Below, one piece after another: positions 15,038-23,684 of a stretch of 39,113 nucleotides of DNA. A program made the position numbers and the translations under genes. How positions within the stretch are numbered: position 1 is the stretch's first letter; each line of letters starts with the position of its first letter. Where the stretch lies: contig FLQS01000054.1 in assembly GCA_900078375.1 (NCBI GenBank), forward strand, positions 1 to 39,113. The letters are read 5' to 3'. Source of the DNA: an uncultured Mycobacterium sp. GTDB lineage: Bacteria > Actinomycetota > Actinomycetes > Mycobacteriales > Mycobacteriaceae. Under the pieces are notes generated by a model that did no database searches, was not told the origin of the DNA, and saw only the letters and a program-made list of their open reading frames with translations.

Positions 15038-16150
15038 ATGCAGTTCGATTCAAGTTCCGAGCATTCGCCCTTGAGCGGACTGGACGAGTACCTCGTCCAC
15101 AACTACCCGCATCCGGTGCGGGTGATGTGGACGACGGATGCGCAGGCCTACGAGCGGATCTGGTTCTCCGCCGTCGACGATGCTGGGGAGTTACTGGTGG
15201 TATGCGGTTTGGCGTTCTACCCGAACCTGGGCACGGCAGAAGCCTATGCAATCGTCAACCACCGCGGTCTCCATACCACCGTTCGAGCCCATAAAAGACT
15301 GGGGGACAACCGCATGGAGATGCGTGTCGGCCCCATCTCGTTCGCCGTCCTCGAACCCTACCGCCAGTGGCAGCTCACCCTCGACGACAACGACTTTGGT
15401 ATCGCCTTCGACATCCGATGGTTCGACACCAAGCGAGCCGTCTTCCGTAACATCGGCGCCGGCCTCATCGCGGGCGGCAAACCCTTCGGTGGGGTGGCAG
15501 GCTACGACGCCTTCGGTGAGCAGGAAGGTTGGGTTCGGGTGGGCAACGAGAAGTTGCCGTTGACACGGGATCACTTCAACGGCGGCCGCGACCACCACTG
15601 GGGCACGCGCGACGGCGTCGGCGGACCTGGCCGTTGGTCTGGCTGGCAGCACCCGCTGTCGGGTGCCTTCGTGCAGTACCCCGAATGGTCGCTGTTCTCC
15701 GACCACATCATGGTCAACCTCGGCGACCCGCACCGAGGCAGCCAGACAGCGCAGAAACGAACACATCGTCTGCGTTTCGAGCATGACACGAAGTTGGTGC
15801 TCGGTGGCGAAGTCGATGTCGTGATGGCGTCGGGAGAAACGAAAACGCTGACCTTTGAAAGGCTCGGCAGTCAAATCGCTTTCCTGCGCTGCGGGATGTA
15901 TGGCGGCCCCAACGGTGGGACACCGGAAGGCAACATCTGGCACGGCATGTCGGTGGGCGACGGGGTGGTCACTGGTGAGACCTACGATGCGAACGATCCC
16001 GAGGTGCGTGCCCGCATTTGCGGCCTCGACCAGCATCACATGCGCTTCGATTGCGAAGGCGAGGTCGCGTACGGGTTGTTCGAGGCTTACGACACGCTGT
16101 GCTTCACCACGGCCACAAAGGGCAAGCAGGGATTGAGCGTGTTGGCATGA
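15038..16150 (+). CDS. Conserved hypothetical protein paired with a phosphotransferase-like kinase
   Basis: A soluble protein of 370 residues with no signal peptide or membrane segment. It is rich in Trp, His and Gly with many short beta-type stretches (RVMWTTDAQAYERIWFSAV, WQLTLDDNDFGIAFDIRWF, FNGGRDHHWGTRDGVGG, YPEWSLFSDHIMVNLGD). I recognise this kind of protein in actinobacterial lipid and steroid gene sets, where it is usually annotated as hypothetical. A calycin or AttH/CrtC-like beta fold is my guess from the HHWGTRDG and WSGWQHP patterns and is not established. A GAGG Shine-Dalgarno lies eight bases before the ATG. Its stop overlaps the start of the next gene as ATGA, so the two are translationally coupled and likely act on the same substrate. 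Confidence 0.8.
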   Translation: MQFDSSSEHSPLSGLDEYLVHNYPHPVRVMWTTDAQAYERIWFSAVDDAGELLVVCGLAFYPNLGTAEAYAIVNHRGLHTTVRAHKRLGDNRMEMRVGPISFAVLEPYRQWQLTLDDNDFGIAFDIRWFDTKRAVFRNIGAGLIAGGKPFGGVAGYDAFGEQEGWVRVGNEKLPLTRDHFNGGRDHHWGTRDGVGGPGRWSGWQHPLSGAFVQYPEWSLFSDHIMVNLGDPHRGSQTAQKRTHRLRFEHDTKLVLGGEVDVVMASGETKTLTFERLGSQIAFLRCGMYGGPNGGTPEGNIWHGMSVGDGVVTGETYDANDPEVRARICGLDQHHMRFDCEGEVAYGLFEAYDTLCFTTATKGKQGLSVLA

Positions 16151-17193
16151 GCGACCCGACCATACGAGACAACGAGACCGTGGCGGCCGGTCTAGCCGCT
16201 TGGTGGACAGCCCACCATCCGATTGCGCGCAACGTCGAGGTCATCGAGGTTCGTCGCCCGGCAGCCGGTCGATCGAACGAGACTGTGCTGGCAACCGTTG
16301 TGTGTAACGGCGAAAGTCACCCGGTGGCACTCCGACTGCCTACCGTGCAGCCGTCATTTCCCACCTATGACCTTGGCGCGCAAGCCGCAGTACAAACGGC
16401 CCTGCAGGCCAACGGGATTCCAGCCGCTCGCCCAATCGCGTTCGAGGCCGACGAATCCTGGCTGGGCGCTCCATTCCTGGTGATGACCGCCGAGCCGGGT
16501 AGATCGTTTGGGGATGCTCCCGCGCTGGACAGCTGGCTAGCCGGGGCCGGGGAGGCCGTGCAGCGCCGCGTGCACGACGGATTCGCCACGTTGCTGGCGG
16601 CGGTCCATCACCTTGACTGGCGACAGGCCGGCTTACACAAGGTGCTCCGCGGGTCACACGGAGGTCTGGCCGCCGAGGTCCGCTGGTGGCTCGACTATCT
16701 GAACTGGGCCGCCGATGGAAACCCGCACCCGCGACTCCAATCACTGGCCCAGTGGTGCGAAGCCAATGTCCCCACCTCGGAGCCCCCGCTTTCGCTGTGC
16801 TGGGGCGACGCCCGGGTCGGCAACGTCCTTTACGACGACCACGGTGACGTCACCGCCGCGCTGGACTGGGAGCTAGCCACCATCGGCCCAGCAGAGATGG
16901 ATGTCGCCTGGTGGTTCGCTCTCGACGACCTCCTCAGCAACCTCATCGGACGAACCGTGCCCGGCTTCCCCAACAATGAGACAGCGCAGCAAAACTACGA
17001 AGCCCGCCTGGGCCGACCCCTGCAGGACCTGGGCTGGCACAAAATTTTCGTCACACTACGAACCGCCGCGGTTACAGACCGCCAGGCCCGAACAGCTGCC
17101 GCGCTCGGCGCAACCTACCGCGGCGTGAACGTCGACAACAACCCGGTTCTCGCGTACGGGGAGCAGCTCATTGACCAGTGCGACAACTGGTGA
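16147..17193 (+). CDS. Aminoglycoside-phosphotransferase-like small-molecule kinase (APH/ACAD10-like)
   Basis: A 348-residue member of the APH/choline kinase superfamily. The kinase signature is seen as LCWGDARVGNVLYDD (Brenner-like loop, with Trp replacing the usual His before GD) followed by AALDWELATIGPAEMDVAWW, which holds the metal-binding Asp of the DxE region. The N-lobe includes AAGRSNETVLATV and VALRLP. The WGDAR-GN variant is typical of the ACAD10/11-related group linked to hydroxyacyl or lipid catabolism rather than antibiotic resistance, so a drug-resistance role should not be assumed. The start at 16147 overlaps the previous stop (ATGA); a longer frame from 16018 only runs inside the upstream gene. 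Its stop is 23 bases from the convergent ribD stop. Confidence 0.88.
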   Translation: MSDPTIRDNETVAAGLAAWWTAHHPIARNVEVIEVRRPAAGRSNETVLATVVCNGESHPVALRLPTVQPSFPTYDLGAQAAVQTALQANGIPAARPIAFEADESWLGAPFLVMTAEPGRSFGDAPALDSWLAGAGEAVQRRVHDGFATLLAAVHHLDWRQAGLHKVLRGSHGGLAAEVRWWLDYLNWAADGNPHPRLQSLAQWCEANVPTSEPPLSLCWGDARVGNVLYDDHGDVTAALDWELATIGPAEMDVAWWFALDDLLSNLIGRTVPGFPNNETAQQNYEARLGRPLQDLGWHKIFVTLRTAAVTDRQARTAAALGATYRGVNVDNNPVLAYGEQLIDQCDNW

Positions 17194-17216
17194 TTCGGCC
17201 CGAACCTCCCGGCCGG

Positions 17217-18221
17217 CTAGTCCGGTACCAGGCTCAGTAGTAGATCGGGCCCGATCCGGTCCACCCCGTCGTAGCGCCACCGCAGCGCCCGCCCGATGCT
17301 GGGCACACCGACGTCGTCGACGGCGGTGACGGGACCACCGAGCAGGATCGGACCGACATAGGCCAGGATTCGGTCGATCGCCCCGGCCCGCAGGAAGGCG
17401 CCGGCCAGCGTCGGGCCGCCCTCGACCAGTACATCGGTACGGTCTGACAGCGCCTGGATGACCTCGTTCGGATCGTGGGTGCGAATCACCATCGTGCGCG
17501 AATCATCGTTGAGCACATTGGCTTCCGGGGAGATCTCGCGCTTGCCGACGACCACTCGAAGGGGCTGGCGCTCGGCCAGTCCCCCGCCGGGTAGCCGGGC
17601 GGTCAGCGTCGGGTCGTCGATGAACACCGTGCCGGTGCCGACCACGATCGCATCGCACGCCGCGCGGCGCACGTGCAGATCGGCGCGCGCCGCGTCGCTG
17701 GTGATCCACTGTGAGGAGCCGTCGGCGGCGGCGCTGCGCCCGTCGACACTGGTGGCGTACTTCCAGGTGACGTGCGGGCGCCCGGTGCGCTGCTTGTGCA
17801 GCCATTCCCGTAGTGGGCCGCCCGCGACCTCTTCGGCGCTTACTCCGGCGGTCACCATGATCCCCGCGCTGCGCAGGCGGTCGGCGCCGCCCGCGGCGAC
17901 CGGATTGGGGTCGGCGACGGCGTAGACCACCGCGGCCACCCGGGCCTGGATCAGGGCGTCGACGCAGGGCGGAGTGCGGCCACGGTGATTACACGGCTCG
18001 AGCGTGACGACCGCGGTGCCGCCGGCCGCGCGCTCCCCCGCCTCCCGCAATGCGATCACCTCGGCATGCGGGCCGCCAGCAGGCTGGGTCCCACCGCGGC
18101 CCACCAGGTCGCCCGCCGCATTTAGAATGACCGCTCCCACAGGGGGATTCGGATACGTCGAACCCTTGACCCGCTGTGCCTGGGCGATGGCCAACCGCAT
18201 TGCGGCCTCGATCGCCGTCAT
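17217..18221 (-). CDS. ribD: Bifunctional riboflavin deaminase/reductase
   Basis: RibD carries out the deamination and reduction steps of riboflavin synthesis, acting on the pyrimidine made by GTP cyclohydrolase II. The 334 residues have an N-terminal zinc deaminase with HAE (52-54) and PCNHRGRTPPC (Cys77, Cys86). A C-terminal NADPH reductase includes WKYATSVDGRSAAADGSSQWIT and VLVEGGPTLAGAFL. All zinc ligands and the proton-transfer Glu are present. It is the last gene of the minus-strand operon. Its ATG overlaps the rpe stop by four bases. The second riboflavin enzyme, ribE, lies 6 kb away across the lprG-p55 pair. It is named ribG in M. tuberculosis. Confidence 0.95.
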   Translation of the reverse strand: MTAIEAAMRLAIAQAQRVKGSTYPNPPVGAVILNAAGDLVGRGGTQPAGGPHAEVIALREAGERAAGGTAVVTLEPCNHRGRTPPCVDALIQARVAAVVYAVADPNPVAAGGADRLRSAGIMVTAGVSAEEVAGGPLREWLHKQRTGRPHVTWKYATSVDGRSAAADGSSQWITSDAARADLHVRRAACDAIVVGTGTVFIDDPTLTARLPGGGLAERQPLRVVVGKREISPEANVLNDDSRTMVIRTHDPNEVIQALSDRTDVLVEGGPTLAGAFLRAGAIDRILAYVGPILLGGPVTAVDDVGVPSIGRALRWRYDGVDRIGPDLLLSLVPD

Positions 18222-18904
18222 ATCCGGAGATGCCGCGAGGCGGACGCCGCCTGGCGGCGCAGCGCCTCCACCGCAACGGCGGGGTCCTGCGCGCCGTATA
18301 CGGCCGAACCCGCGACGAAGCAGTCCACCCCGGCCTCGGCGGCCAGCTCGATGGTGTCGGCGTTGATGCCGCCGTCGATCTCCACCAGGATCGTCAGCTC
18401 GCCGGAATCGACCAGCCTGCGCGCCGTCGCGACCTTCGACAGCACCTCGGTGATGAAGCTCTGCCCGCCGAAGCCCGGTTCGACCGACATCACCAGCAGG
18501 GTGTCGAAATCGCGCAGGATCTCCAGGTACGGCTCCAGCGGGGTGCCCGGCTTCACCGAAAGACCCGCTTTCGCACCGGCGGCACGGATATCACGGGCGA
18601 CTGCGACCGGGTTCTCGGTGGCCTCGGCGTGGAAGGTGACGTTGTGGGCCCCGGCCTCGGCGTACCCCGGCGCCCAGCGGTCCGGGTTGTCGATCATCAG
18701 GTGGCAATCCATCGGGATGTCGGTGGCCGCCAGCAGGCTTTCCACCACCGGCAGGCCGAGGGTGAGGTTGGGCACGAAGTGGCCGTCCATCACGTCGACG
18801 TGCAGCCAGTCGGCGCCCTCGACGGCGGCGGCCTCGTCGGCGAGGCGGGCGAAGTCGGCGGACAGGATGCTGGGGGCGATGCGGGGGGGGGCCGGGGTCG
18901 CCAT
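18218..18904 (-). CDS. rpe: Ribulose-phosphate 3-epimerase
   Basis: Rpe interconverts ribulose 5-phosphate and xylulose 5-phosphate in the pentose phosphate pathway. The 228-residue TIM barrel shows the family markers in order: APSILSADFARL, the metal-site HVDVMDGHFVPNL (His35, Asp37), DCHLMIDNP, VEPGFGGQSF and EIDGGINADT, followed by the phosphate-binding AGSAVYG. It lies between rsmB (10-base gap) and ribD (four-base overlap). Making ribulose 5-phosphate next to ribD is sensible, because that sugar is also the other riboflavin precursor. Confidence 0.96.
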   Translation of the reverse strand: MATPAPPRIAPSILSADFARLADEAAAVEGADWLHVDVMDGHFVPNLTLGLPVVESLLAATDIPMDCHLMIDNPDRWAPGYAEAGAHNVTFHAEATENPVAVARDIRAAGAKAGLSVKPGTPLEPYLEILRDFDTLLVMSVEPGFGGQSFITEVLSKVATARRLVDSGELTILVEIDGGINADTIELAAEAGVDCFVAGSAVYGAQDPAVAVEALRRQAASASRHLRI

Positions 18905-18914
18905 GGCTGCAACC

Positions 18915-20393
18915 TTAAACAGCCTTCTGGAGGGCAGCCGCGAACATGGCGTCGGTGCCGTGCCGGTGCGGCCAAAGCTGCACGTACGGACCGTCGCCCA
19001 GCTGTTCAGCGGGCGCGAACAGCGGCCGGGCGTCCAAGGCGGTGACCGGGTGGCGGCGCAGCGCGTCGGAGACCACGCCGACAGTCTCGGCCAGGTGCGG
19101 CGAGCAGGTGGCGTAGAGGATCACCCCGCCGGGGCGGGTAAGGGCGATCGCGGCGGCCAGCAGCTCGCGCTGCAGCTTGGCGAGCACCGGAACGTCGCCC
19201 GGGGTTCGCCGCCAGCGGGCTTCCGGCCTGCGCCGCAGTGCGCCCAGCCCGGTGCACGGCGCGTCGACCAGCACCCGGTCGAAGCTGCCCGGTTCCAGCC
19301 CCGATTCGCGGCCGTCGACCCGCAGCACCTCGACCCGCAGGCCGCGGGTGTTCTGCTCCACCAATTCGGCCCGTCGCGGCGTCGGCTCGATCGCGGTCAC
19401 GCTGCCACCGTGCTGCGCGGCGATTGCGGCGATCAGCGCGGTCTTGCCGCCCGGCCCGGAGCACAGGTCCAGCCAGCGCCCGCCGTCGTCGCCGATCAAC
19501 GGGGCCAGCGTCAGCGCCTGGGCCACCAGCTGGCTGCCCTCGTCCTGGACCAGCGCCTTGCCGTCCCGCACCGCCGCCAGCCGGCCCGGGTCACCGCTGC
19601 CCAGGTACACCGCGTACGGCGAGTACCGACCCACCGTCCCGTCGACCTCGGCGGCCAGCTCCTGCGCGGTCAGCACACCCGGTCGAGCGGCCAGATGCAC
19701 GCCAGGGCGGGCGTCGTCGGCGGCCAGGGCGGCGTCGAGCTCCCCCGCGGCGGTGCCGAGCGCATCGGCGAACGCCTGGGCGATCCAGCGCGGGTGGGCG
19801 TGCAGGAACGCCAGATGGCCGATCGGATCGGTGGCCGACGATGGCGCCAGCTCGGCCACCCAGGACGCTTCGTCGCGACCGGAGATGGTGCGCAACACAC
19901 CGTTGACGAAACCCGCTCTGACACTGTCGAATTCGATACCAGCCTGCTCGACGGTGGTGGACACCGCCGCATGCCCGGCGACGTTGGTTCGCAACAGCTG
20001 ATAGCTGCCGAGGCGCAGCAGGTCGAGTAGCACGGGGTCGATCTGGTCGATGGGACGCCCAGCCGCGGCGGCGATGACGGCATCGAGCAGACCCATGGTG
20101 CGGCAGCTGCCGTAGGCCAGTTCGGTGGCGAACGCCGCGTCGCGGCCGTGGATCCCGCGCTCGGCCAGCATCGACGGCAACACCAGGTTGGCATAGGCGT
20201 CGCGTTCGGAGACCGCGCGCAGCACGTCGAAGGCGGCCTGCCGGGCCGGATCCAGCGGAGTGCGCGGCGGGCGTCGCGGCGGACGCTGCTGAGCACGGTC
20301 ACGCCCGGGCGGCGCACCCGTCCGCTCACGCTTCTGCCCCGACTGTTTAAAACGCTTGCCGCCGTTAGGCTTTCCTTTGTCGCGCTCGCTCAT
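18915..20393 (-). CDS. rsmB: 16S rRNA (cytosine-C5)-methyltransferase RsmB (Fmu/Sun)
   Basis: RsmB methylates a cytosine of 16S rRNA (C967 in E. coli) with S-adenosylmethionine. The 492-residue product begins with a basic, Arg/Pro/Gly-rich tail (about residues 1-45). A NusB-like helical domain follows (FDVLRAVSERDAYANLVLPS and on), then the methyltransferase domain. SAM motif I is WLDLCSGPGGKTA. The motif IV Cys is in VLVDAPCTGLG and the nucleophile Cys is in LYATCSPHLAE. Its start overlaps the fmt stop by four bases, a pairing found in many bacteria. Confidence 0.95.
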   Translation of the reverse strand: MSERDKGKPNGGKRFKQSGQKRERTGAPPGRDRAQQRPPRRPPRTPLDPARQAAFDVLRAVSERDAYANLVLPSMLAERGIHGRDAAFATELAYGSCRTMGLLDAVIAAAAGRPIDQIDPVLLDLLRLGSYQLLRTNVAGHAAVSTTVEQAGIEFDSVRAGFVNGVLRTISGRDEASWVAELAPSSATDPIGHLAFLHAHPRWIAQAFADALGTAAGELDAALAADDARPGVHLAARPGVLTAQELAAEVDGTVGRYSPYAVYLGSGDPGRLAAVRDGKALVQDEGSQLVAQALTLAPLIGDDGGRWLDLCSGPGGKTALIAAIAAQHGGSVTAIEPTPRRAELVEQNTRGLRVEVLRVDGRESGLEPGSFDRVLVDAPCTGLGALRRRPEARWRRTPGDVPVLAKLQRELLAAAIALTRPGGVILYATCSPHLAETVGVVSDALRRHPVTALDARPLFAPAEQLGDGPYVQLWPHRHGTDAMFAAALQKAV

Positions 20394-21319
20394 GACGCCC
20401 GCACCGTCTCGTCGAGCCGGGCACCGCGGGCCCAGTCGGTTGCGTTCATCAGCTTCTTGCCCGGCGGCTGCACCTGACCGAGCACCACCGGCTGCGACCC
20501 GGTTCCGACCCTGACCCCCGACCGATCCACTGCGATCTCCCCCGGCGCCAACGGCGGCGCCGCCTCGTCGATGCTGACCGGGCCGACCTTGACCCGCAGG
20601 TCACCGATCATGGTCCAGGCACCGGGATTGGGGGTCACCGCGCGAATCCGGCGGTCGACGACGTGGGCGGGCAGGTCCCAGGAGACGCGGGCCTGCTCGA
20701 CGGTGATCTTCGGCGCCATACTGACCCCGTCGGCAGATTGGGGTACCGGGGTCAGGGTGGCGTCGCCGATACCGTCCAGCGTCGCCTCCAGTAGATCTGC
20801 ACCCGAGACTGCCAGCCGGTCCAGCAGGTCGCCCGCGGTATCGGCAGGCCGCACCGTTTCGGTGACGACGCCGTACACCGGCCCGGAGTCCAGGCTCGGC
20901 TCGATCAGGAAAGTCGTTGCGCCCGTGACGGTATCGCCCGCCGCGATCGCGGCCTGTACCGGCGCCGCACCCCGCCAGGCCGGCAGAAGCGAGAAATGCA
21001 GGTTGATCCAGCCGTGCGTCGGAACCGCTAGCAGCGCTTCACTCAAGAGCGCGCCATAGGCCACCACCGCGCAGCAGTCCGGCGCCAGCGCGGCCAACTC
21101 GGCGACGAACTCACCGCTGTTGGGCCGCGTTGGGCGCAGCACCGGGATGCCTGCCTCGTCGGCCAGTCGCGCCACCGGCGACGGCGCGGGTTTGCCGCGA
21201 CGCCCCGCGGCCGCATCCGGGCGAGTGAGCACCGCGATCACGTCGTGGCGCGGTGAGTCGATCAGCCGCTGCAGCGACGGTAGTGCTGGTTCGGGAGTGC
21301 CCGCGAAAACAATTCGCAT
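20390..21319 (-). CDS. fmt: Methionyl-tRNA formyltransferase
   Basis: Fmt formylates initiator Met-tRNA using 10-formyltetrahydrofolate. The 309 residues open with MRIVFAGTPEPALPSL. They contain the catalytic Asn and His in INLHFSLLPAWRGAAPVQ and the catalytic Asp in LDSGPVYG. A C-terminal OB-like domain (GVRVGTGSQPVVLGQVQPPGKK) binds tRNA. The length is usual. Four bases separate it from the upstream lemA gene, and its stop overlaps rsmB. Confidence 0.96.
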   Translation of the reverse strand: MRIVFAGTPEPALPSLQRLIDSPRHDVIAVLTRPDAAAGRRGKPAPSPVARLADEAGIPVLRPTRPNSGEFVAELAALAPDCCAVVAYGALLSEALLAVPTHGWINLHFSLLPAWRGAAPVQAAIAAGDTVTGATTFLIEPSLDSGPVYGVVTETVRPADTAGDLLDRLAVSGADLLEATLDGIGDATLTPVPQSADGVSMAPKITVEQARVSWDLPAHVVDRRIRAVTPNPGAWTMIGDLRVKVGPVSIDEAAPPLAPGEIAVDRSGVRVGTGSQPVVLGQVQPPGKKLMNATDWARGARLDETVRAS

Positions 21320-21323
21320 ACCG

Positions 21324-21860
21324 CTACTTTGGCACCTGATAGAACTCGCGCTGCGACACCCCGGCCATTGGCGCGACGAACATCGTCGGAATCGTGGTGA
21401 TCAACCGGTTGACGGTCGCAACGGCGTCGTTGTAGTACTGCCGGGCGAAGGCCAGCTTGTCCTCCGTGTCGGCGAGGTTCTGCTGCAGGTTGAGGAAGTT
21501 GTTGGAGGAGTTCAGCTGCGGGTAAGTCTGACCAAGCGCCAGCACCTGACCGACCGCGGTATCGAATTCTTTCTCCGCCGAAGTGCGTTGCGCCACAGAC
21601 TTTCCCGTGGTCGCGGCGGCAAGCGCGGTCTGCGCGTCGGCCACGTGATCCAGGATCGCCTTCTCGTGGGCGGCGAAGGTCTGCACGGTGTGCACCAGCC
21701 CGGGGATCAGGGCGGCCCGCCGGGTGAGCTGCACGTCGATACCGCCGAGTGCTTCGTCGACGCGCACGTCGGCGGCCCGAACCTTGTTGTAGCCCAACAC
21801 GAACCCGATCAGCACCAGGACCGCGAGCACCAGAACCACGATCAGCACGAAGCTCACCAT
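21324..21860 (-). CDS. lemA: LemA family membrane-anchored protein
   Basis: A 178-residue LemA-type protein with one N-terminal membrane helix (VSFVLIVVLVLAVLVLIGFVLGYNKV, residues 2-27). The rest is an elongated helical bundle with the family signatures RRAALIPGLVHTVQTFAAHEKAIL and the C-terminal AFARQYYNDAVATVNRLITTIPT. The biochemical role of LemA proteins is not established. They often occur with TPM or DUF2207 membrane proteins, as here. Its start overlaps the 3' end of the DUF2207 gene by seven bases (ATGGTGA), so the two are translationally coupled. It sits inside the priA-fmt operon, an insertion compared with the M. tuberculosis order I remember. Confidence 0.93.
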   Translation of the reverse strand: MVSFVLIVVLVLAVLVLIGFVLGYNKVRAADVRVDEALGGIDVQLTRRAALIPGLVHTVQTFAAHEKAILDHVADAQTALAAATTGKSVAQRTSAEKEFDTAVGQVLALGQTYPQLNSSNNFLNLQQNLADTEDKLAFARQYYNDAVATVNRLITTIPTMFVAPMAGVSQREFYQVPK

Positions 21861-23662
21861 GAACCGCCTCCTCCTCCGCCGCCCCCGCCTCCGCCACCAC
21901 CGCCGCCGCCCCCGCCACCGCCACTGCTGGACGACGACGAGGACTGCGAGGCGGTGTAAGCACCGATCGACGACGACAACGCCGACTCGAAGCTGTCGAA
22001 ACTAGCACCACCGCTGGTGGCCGCGTGCCAGCTGGTGCCCGACGACGAGTGATACCAGTCCGGCTGGGGGTCGACCTCGCCGGTCGAGGTCTGGTACTTG
22101 CGCGCCCACAGGGCGGCGACCCCGCCGGCGATCGCGAACGGGATATAGGCGGTGTAGAGGTCCTTGCGGGCGGCGAAGTCGAAGCGCGACTCGGCCGAGT
22201 CGGTGGACAGCATCCGGTAGAAACCCCCGGCCTGCGACCACAGTTCACGCCCCGCCGCGGTGCGGCGACTACCGACTCCCATGGTCCATGATCGGGCCGA
22301 GAACAGGAAGAACAGCGCGAACGGCACACCCCACAGGGTGATCGGGGACCAGATGAACGCGCACACGGCCAGCACCAGGGCGAGGAAATTGAAGAACCGC
22401 AGCCACAGCTCCTTGGAGCGTTTGACCATGAACCCGTCGAACGCCCACTTCATCACCGCCGCACTCATGTCCGTCTTGGCGCGGGAGAGCTTCTTCCCGG
22501 CCGTCACCGTGCCGTTGGCGTCGAAGCGGGTGTCGGGTCCGATGATCTTGAGCGCCGAGCCGATGTCCACGCTGACCGGGTCGACGTCGGCCCACGCCGC
22601 GGCCGGGGCGGCGCCGGTGATGGTCCACTTTTTGTCGCTGACCTGGTGCAGGGTGATCAACTTGCGCTCGGCCAGGTAGAACAGCGTCGCCGTCAGCCCG
22701 TTGCCCGGCACCTTCTCGGTGCGGATGTATTCGCACTGCACCGGGCCCAGGCCGGGCGGCGGCGCGTACTGCAACGGAAAGCCGGGCGGGGCCTCGACCG
22801 TCGTCCGCCACCAGAGGTAGGCACCGAGGCCGGCCGCCAGGCTGGCGCCGATCAGCCACAGCACCCCGGGCACCGACCGGCCCAGAATCGGGTCCCATCG
22901 GTAGGTCCACGGCAGCTCGGCGCGCGGCGGGGTTGGCACGTCGACCCCGGCCCGCACCGTGACCGGTGTGCGCGGGTCCAGGTTGCTGGCCGACAGGTGG
23001 ACCTTGTCGCCACTGACGGTCAGGTCGTCGCAGGCCCGCCCGACGCCGTAGCCGACCGAGCATTGGGCACCGGTGACCCCGCCGGGCAGGACAACGGAGA
23101 TGTCGGCATGTTCGATGGTGTTGTTCCACGCCGGAGCGATGACGTTCCAGAAAAACGCCGAGCGCCCTGACGGGTCACCGGTCGACGACGCGAACTTCTT
23201 GTCAGCACCGGTGCCGCCGGGGTCGAGGACACCGTCGATGGTGTAGCGGATCCGAAAGACGTGGCTGCCATAGTCAAGGTAGTTGCCCGGGTCGCCAATC
23301 TTGGCCACCCGGAAGCGTTTTCCGCTCTCCCACTGCATCGTGTAGGGCACTGGGCGGTCGTCGAGGAGGATCTCGGCGATCTGGGGTGGCTGGCGGACGT
23401 GCGGGCTGTTGGTGTTGGCGACGTCCCAGTACCGGAAGATTCCGTGCCGTCCGCTGGGGAAATTGCCGGTGATGATCTCGGTGGCGTCCAGCCTGCCGTT
23501 GGCGTCGACGACGAATTCGGCCTGGTAGTCGGTGATGACCACCGGGTCCGACGTCGGGCTGCCCGGCGAGCTGCCGGTGAACACCAGCGGCCACAGCAAG
23601 CCGAAGGCGATGAGCAGCAAGGCAATCGACAACCGGATGATCCGGCCGGTCAACTTCATCAC
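21854..23662 (-). CDS. DUF2207 membrane protein with polyglycine C-terminus
   Basis: A 602-residue predicted membrane protein. A signal or anchor helix (SIALLLIAFGLLWPLVF) is followed by an extracytoplasmic DUF2207 domain (about 40-240). This contains DYQAEFVVDANGRLDATEIITGNF and the GIFRYWD motif typical of the family. A membrane helix near 265-285 (LWLIGASLAAGLGAYLWW) and further helices near 415-450 (FLALVLAVCAFIW, WGVPFALFFLFSA) follow. A cytoplasmic winged-helix-like stretch lies between them. The tail is a Ser run, then about 20 Gly, then Ser-Trp. Glycine-rich tails are common in LemA-associated DUF2207/TPM proteins. Function is unknown; a joint envelope role with LemA is inferred from coupling. 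Confidence 0.9.
   Translation of the reverse strand: MMKLTGRIIRLSIALLLIAFGLLWPLVFTGSSPGSPTSDPVVITDYQAEFVVDANGRLDATEIITGNFPSGRHGIFRYWDVANTNSPHVRQPPQIAEILLDDRPVPYTMQWESGKRFRVAKIGDPGNYLDYGSHVFRIRYTIDGVLDPGGTGADKKFASSTGDPSGRSAFFWNVIAPAWNNTIEHADISVVLPGGVTGAQCSVGYGVGRACDDLTVSGDKVHLSASNLDPRTPVTVRAGVDVPTPPRAELPWTYRWDPILGRSVPGVLWLIGASLAAGLGAYLWWRTTVEAPPGFPLQYAPPPGLGPVQCEYIRTEKVPGNGLTATLFYLAERKLITLHQVSDKKWTITGAAPAAAWADVDPVSVDIGSALKIIGPDTRFDANGTVTAGKKLSRAKTDMSAAVMKWAFDGFMVKRSKELWLRFFNFLALVLAVCAFIWSPITLWGVPFALFFLFSARSWTMGVGSRRTAAGRELWSQAGGFYRMLSTDSAESRFDFAARKDLYTAYIPFAIAGGVAALWARKYQTSTGEVDPQPDWYHSSSGTSWHAATSGGASFDSFESALSSSIGAYTASQSSSSSSSGGGGGGGGGGGGGGGGGGGGSW
21861..21925. repeat. GCC/GCN-rich tract encoding polyglycine
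   Basis: The tract is an imperfect run of CCN/GCC triplets on the plus strand. It encodes the Gly tail of the DUF2207 protein directly next to the coupled lemA start, and is prone to in-frame length change. Confidence 0.7.
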
Positions 23663-23684
23663 GCATCCCCCGTTTCGTCGGGCT

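Noticed and set aside
16018..16146. Upstream extension of the APH-like kinase
   Set aside because: It lies wholly inside the preceding gene; the ATG overlapping the stop at 16147 is the natural coupled start.
16147..17193. Reading the APH-like kinase as an antibiotic resistance gene
   Set aside because: The WGDAR-GN variant and the coupled hypothetical gene point to metabolite phosphorylation; no close resemblance to known resistance enzymes is visible.
18351..20030. 559-codon plus-strand frame opposite rpe and rsmB
   Set aside because: Both minus-strand genes are certain from catalytic motifs; this frame is their antisense and shows no family features.
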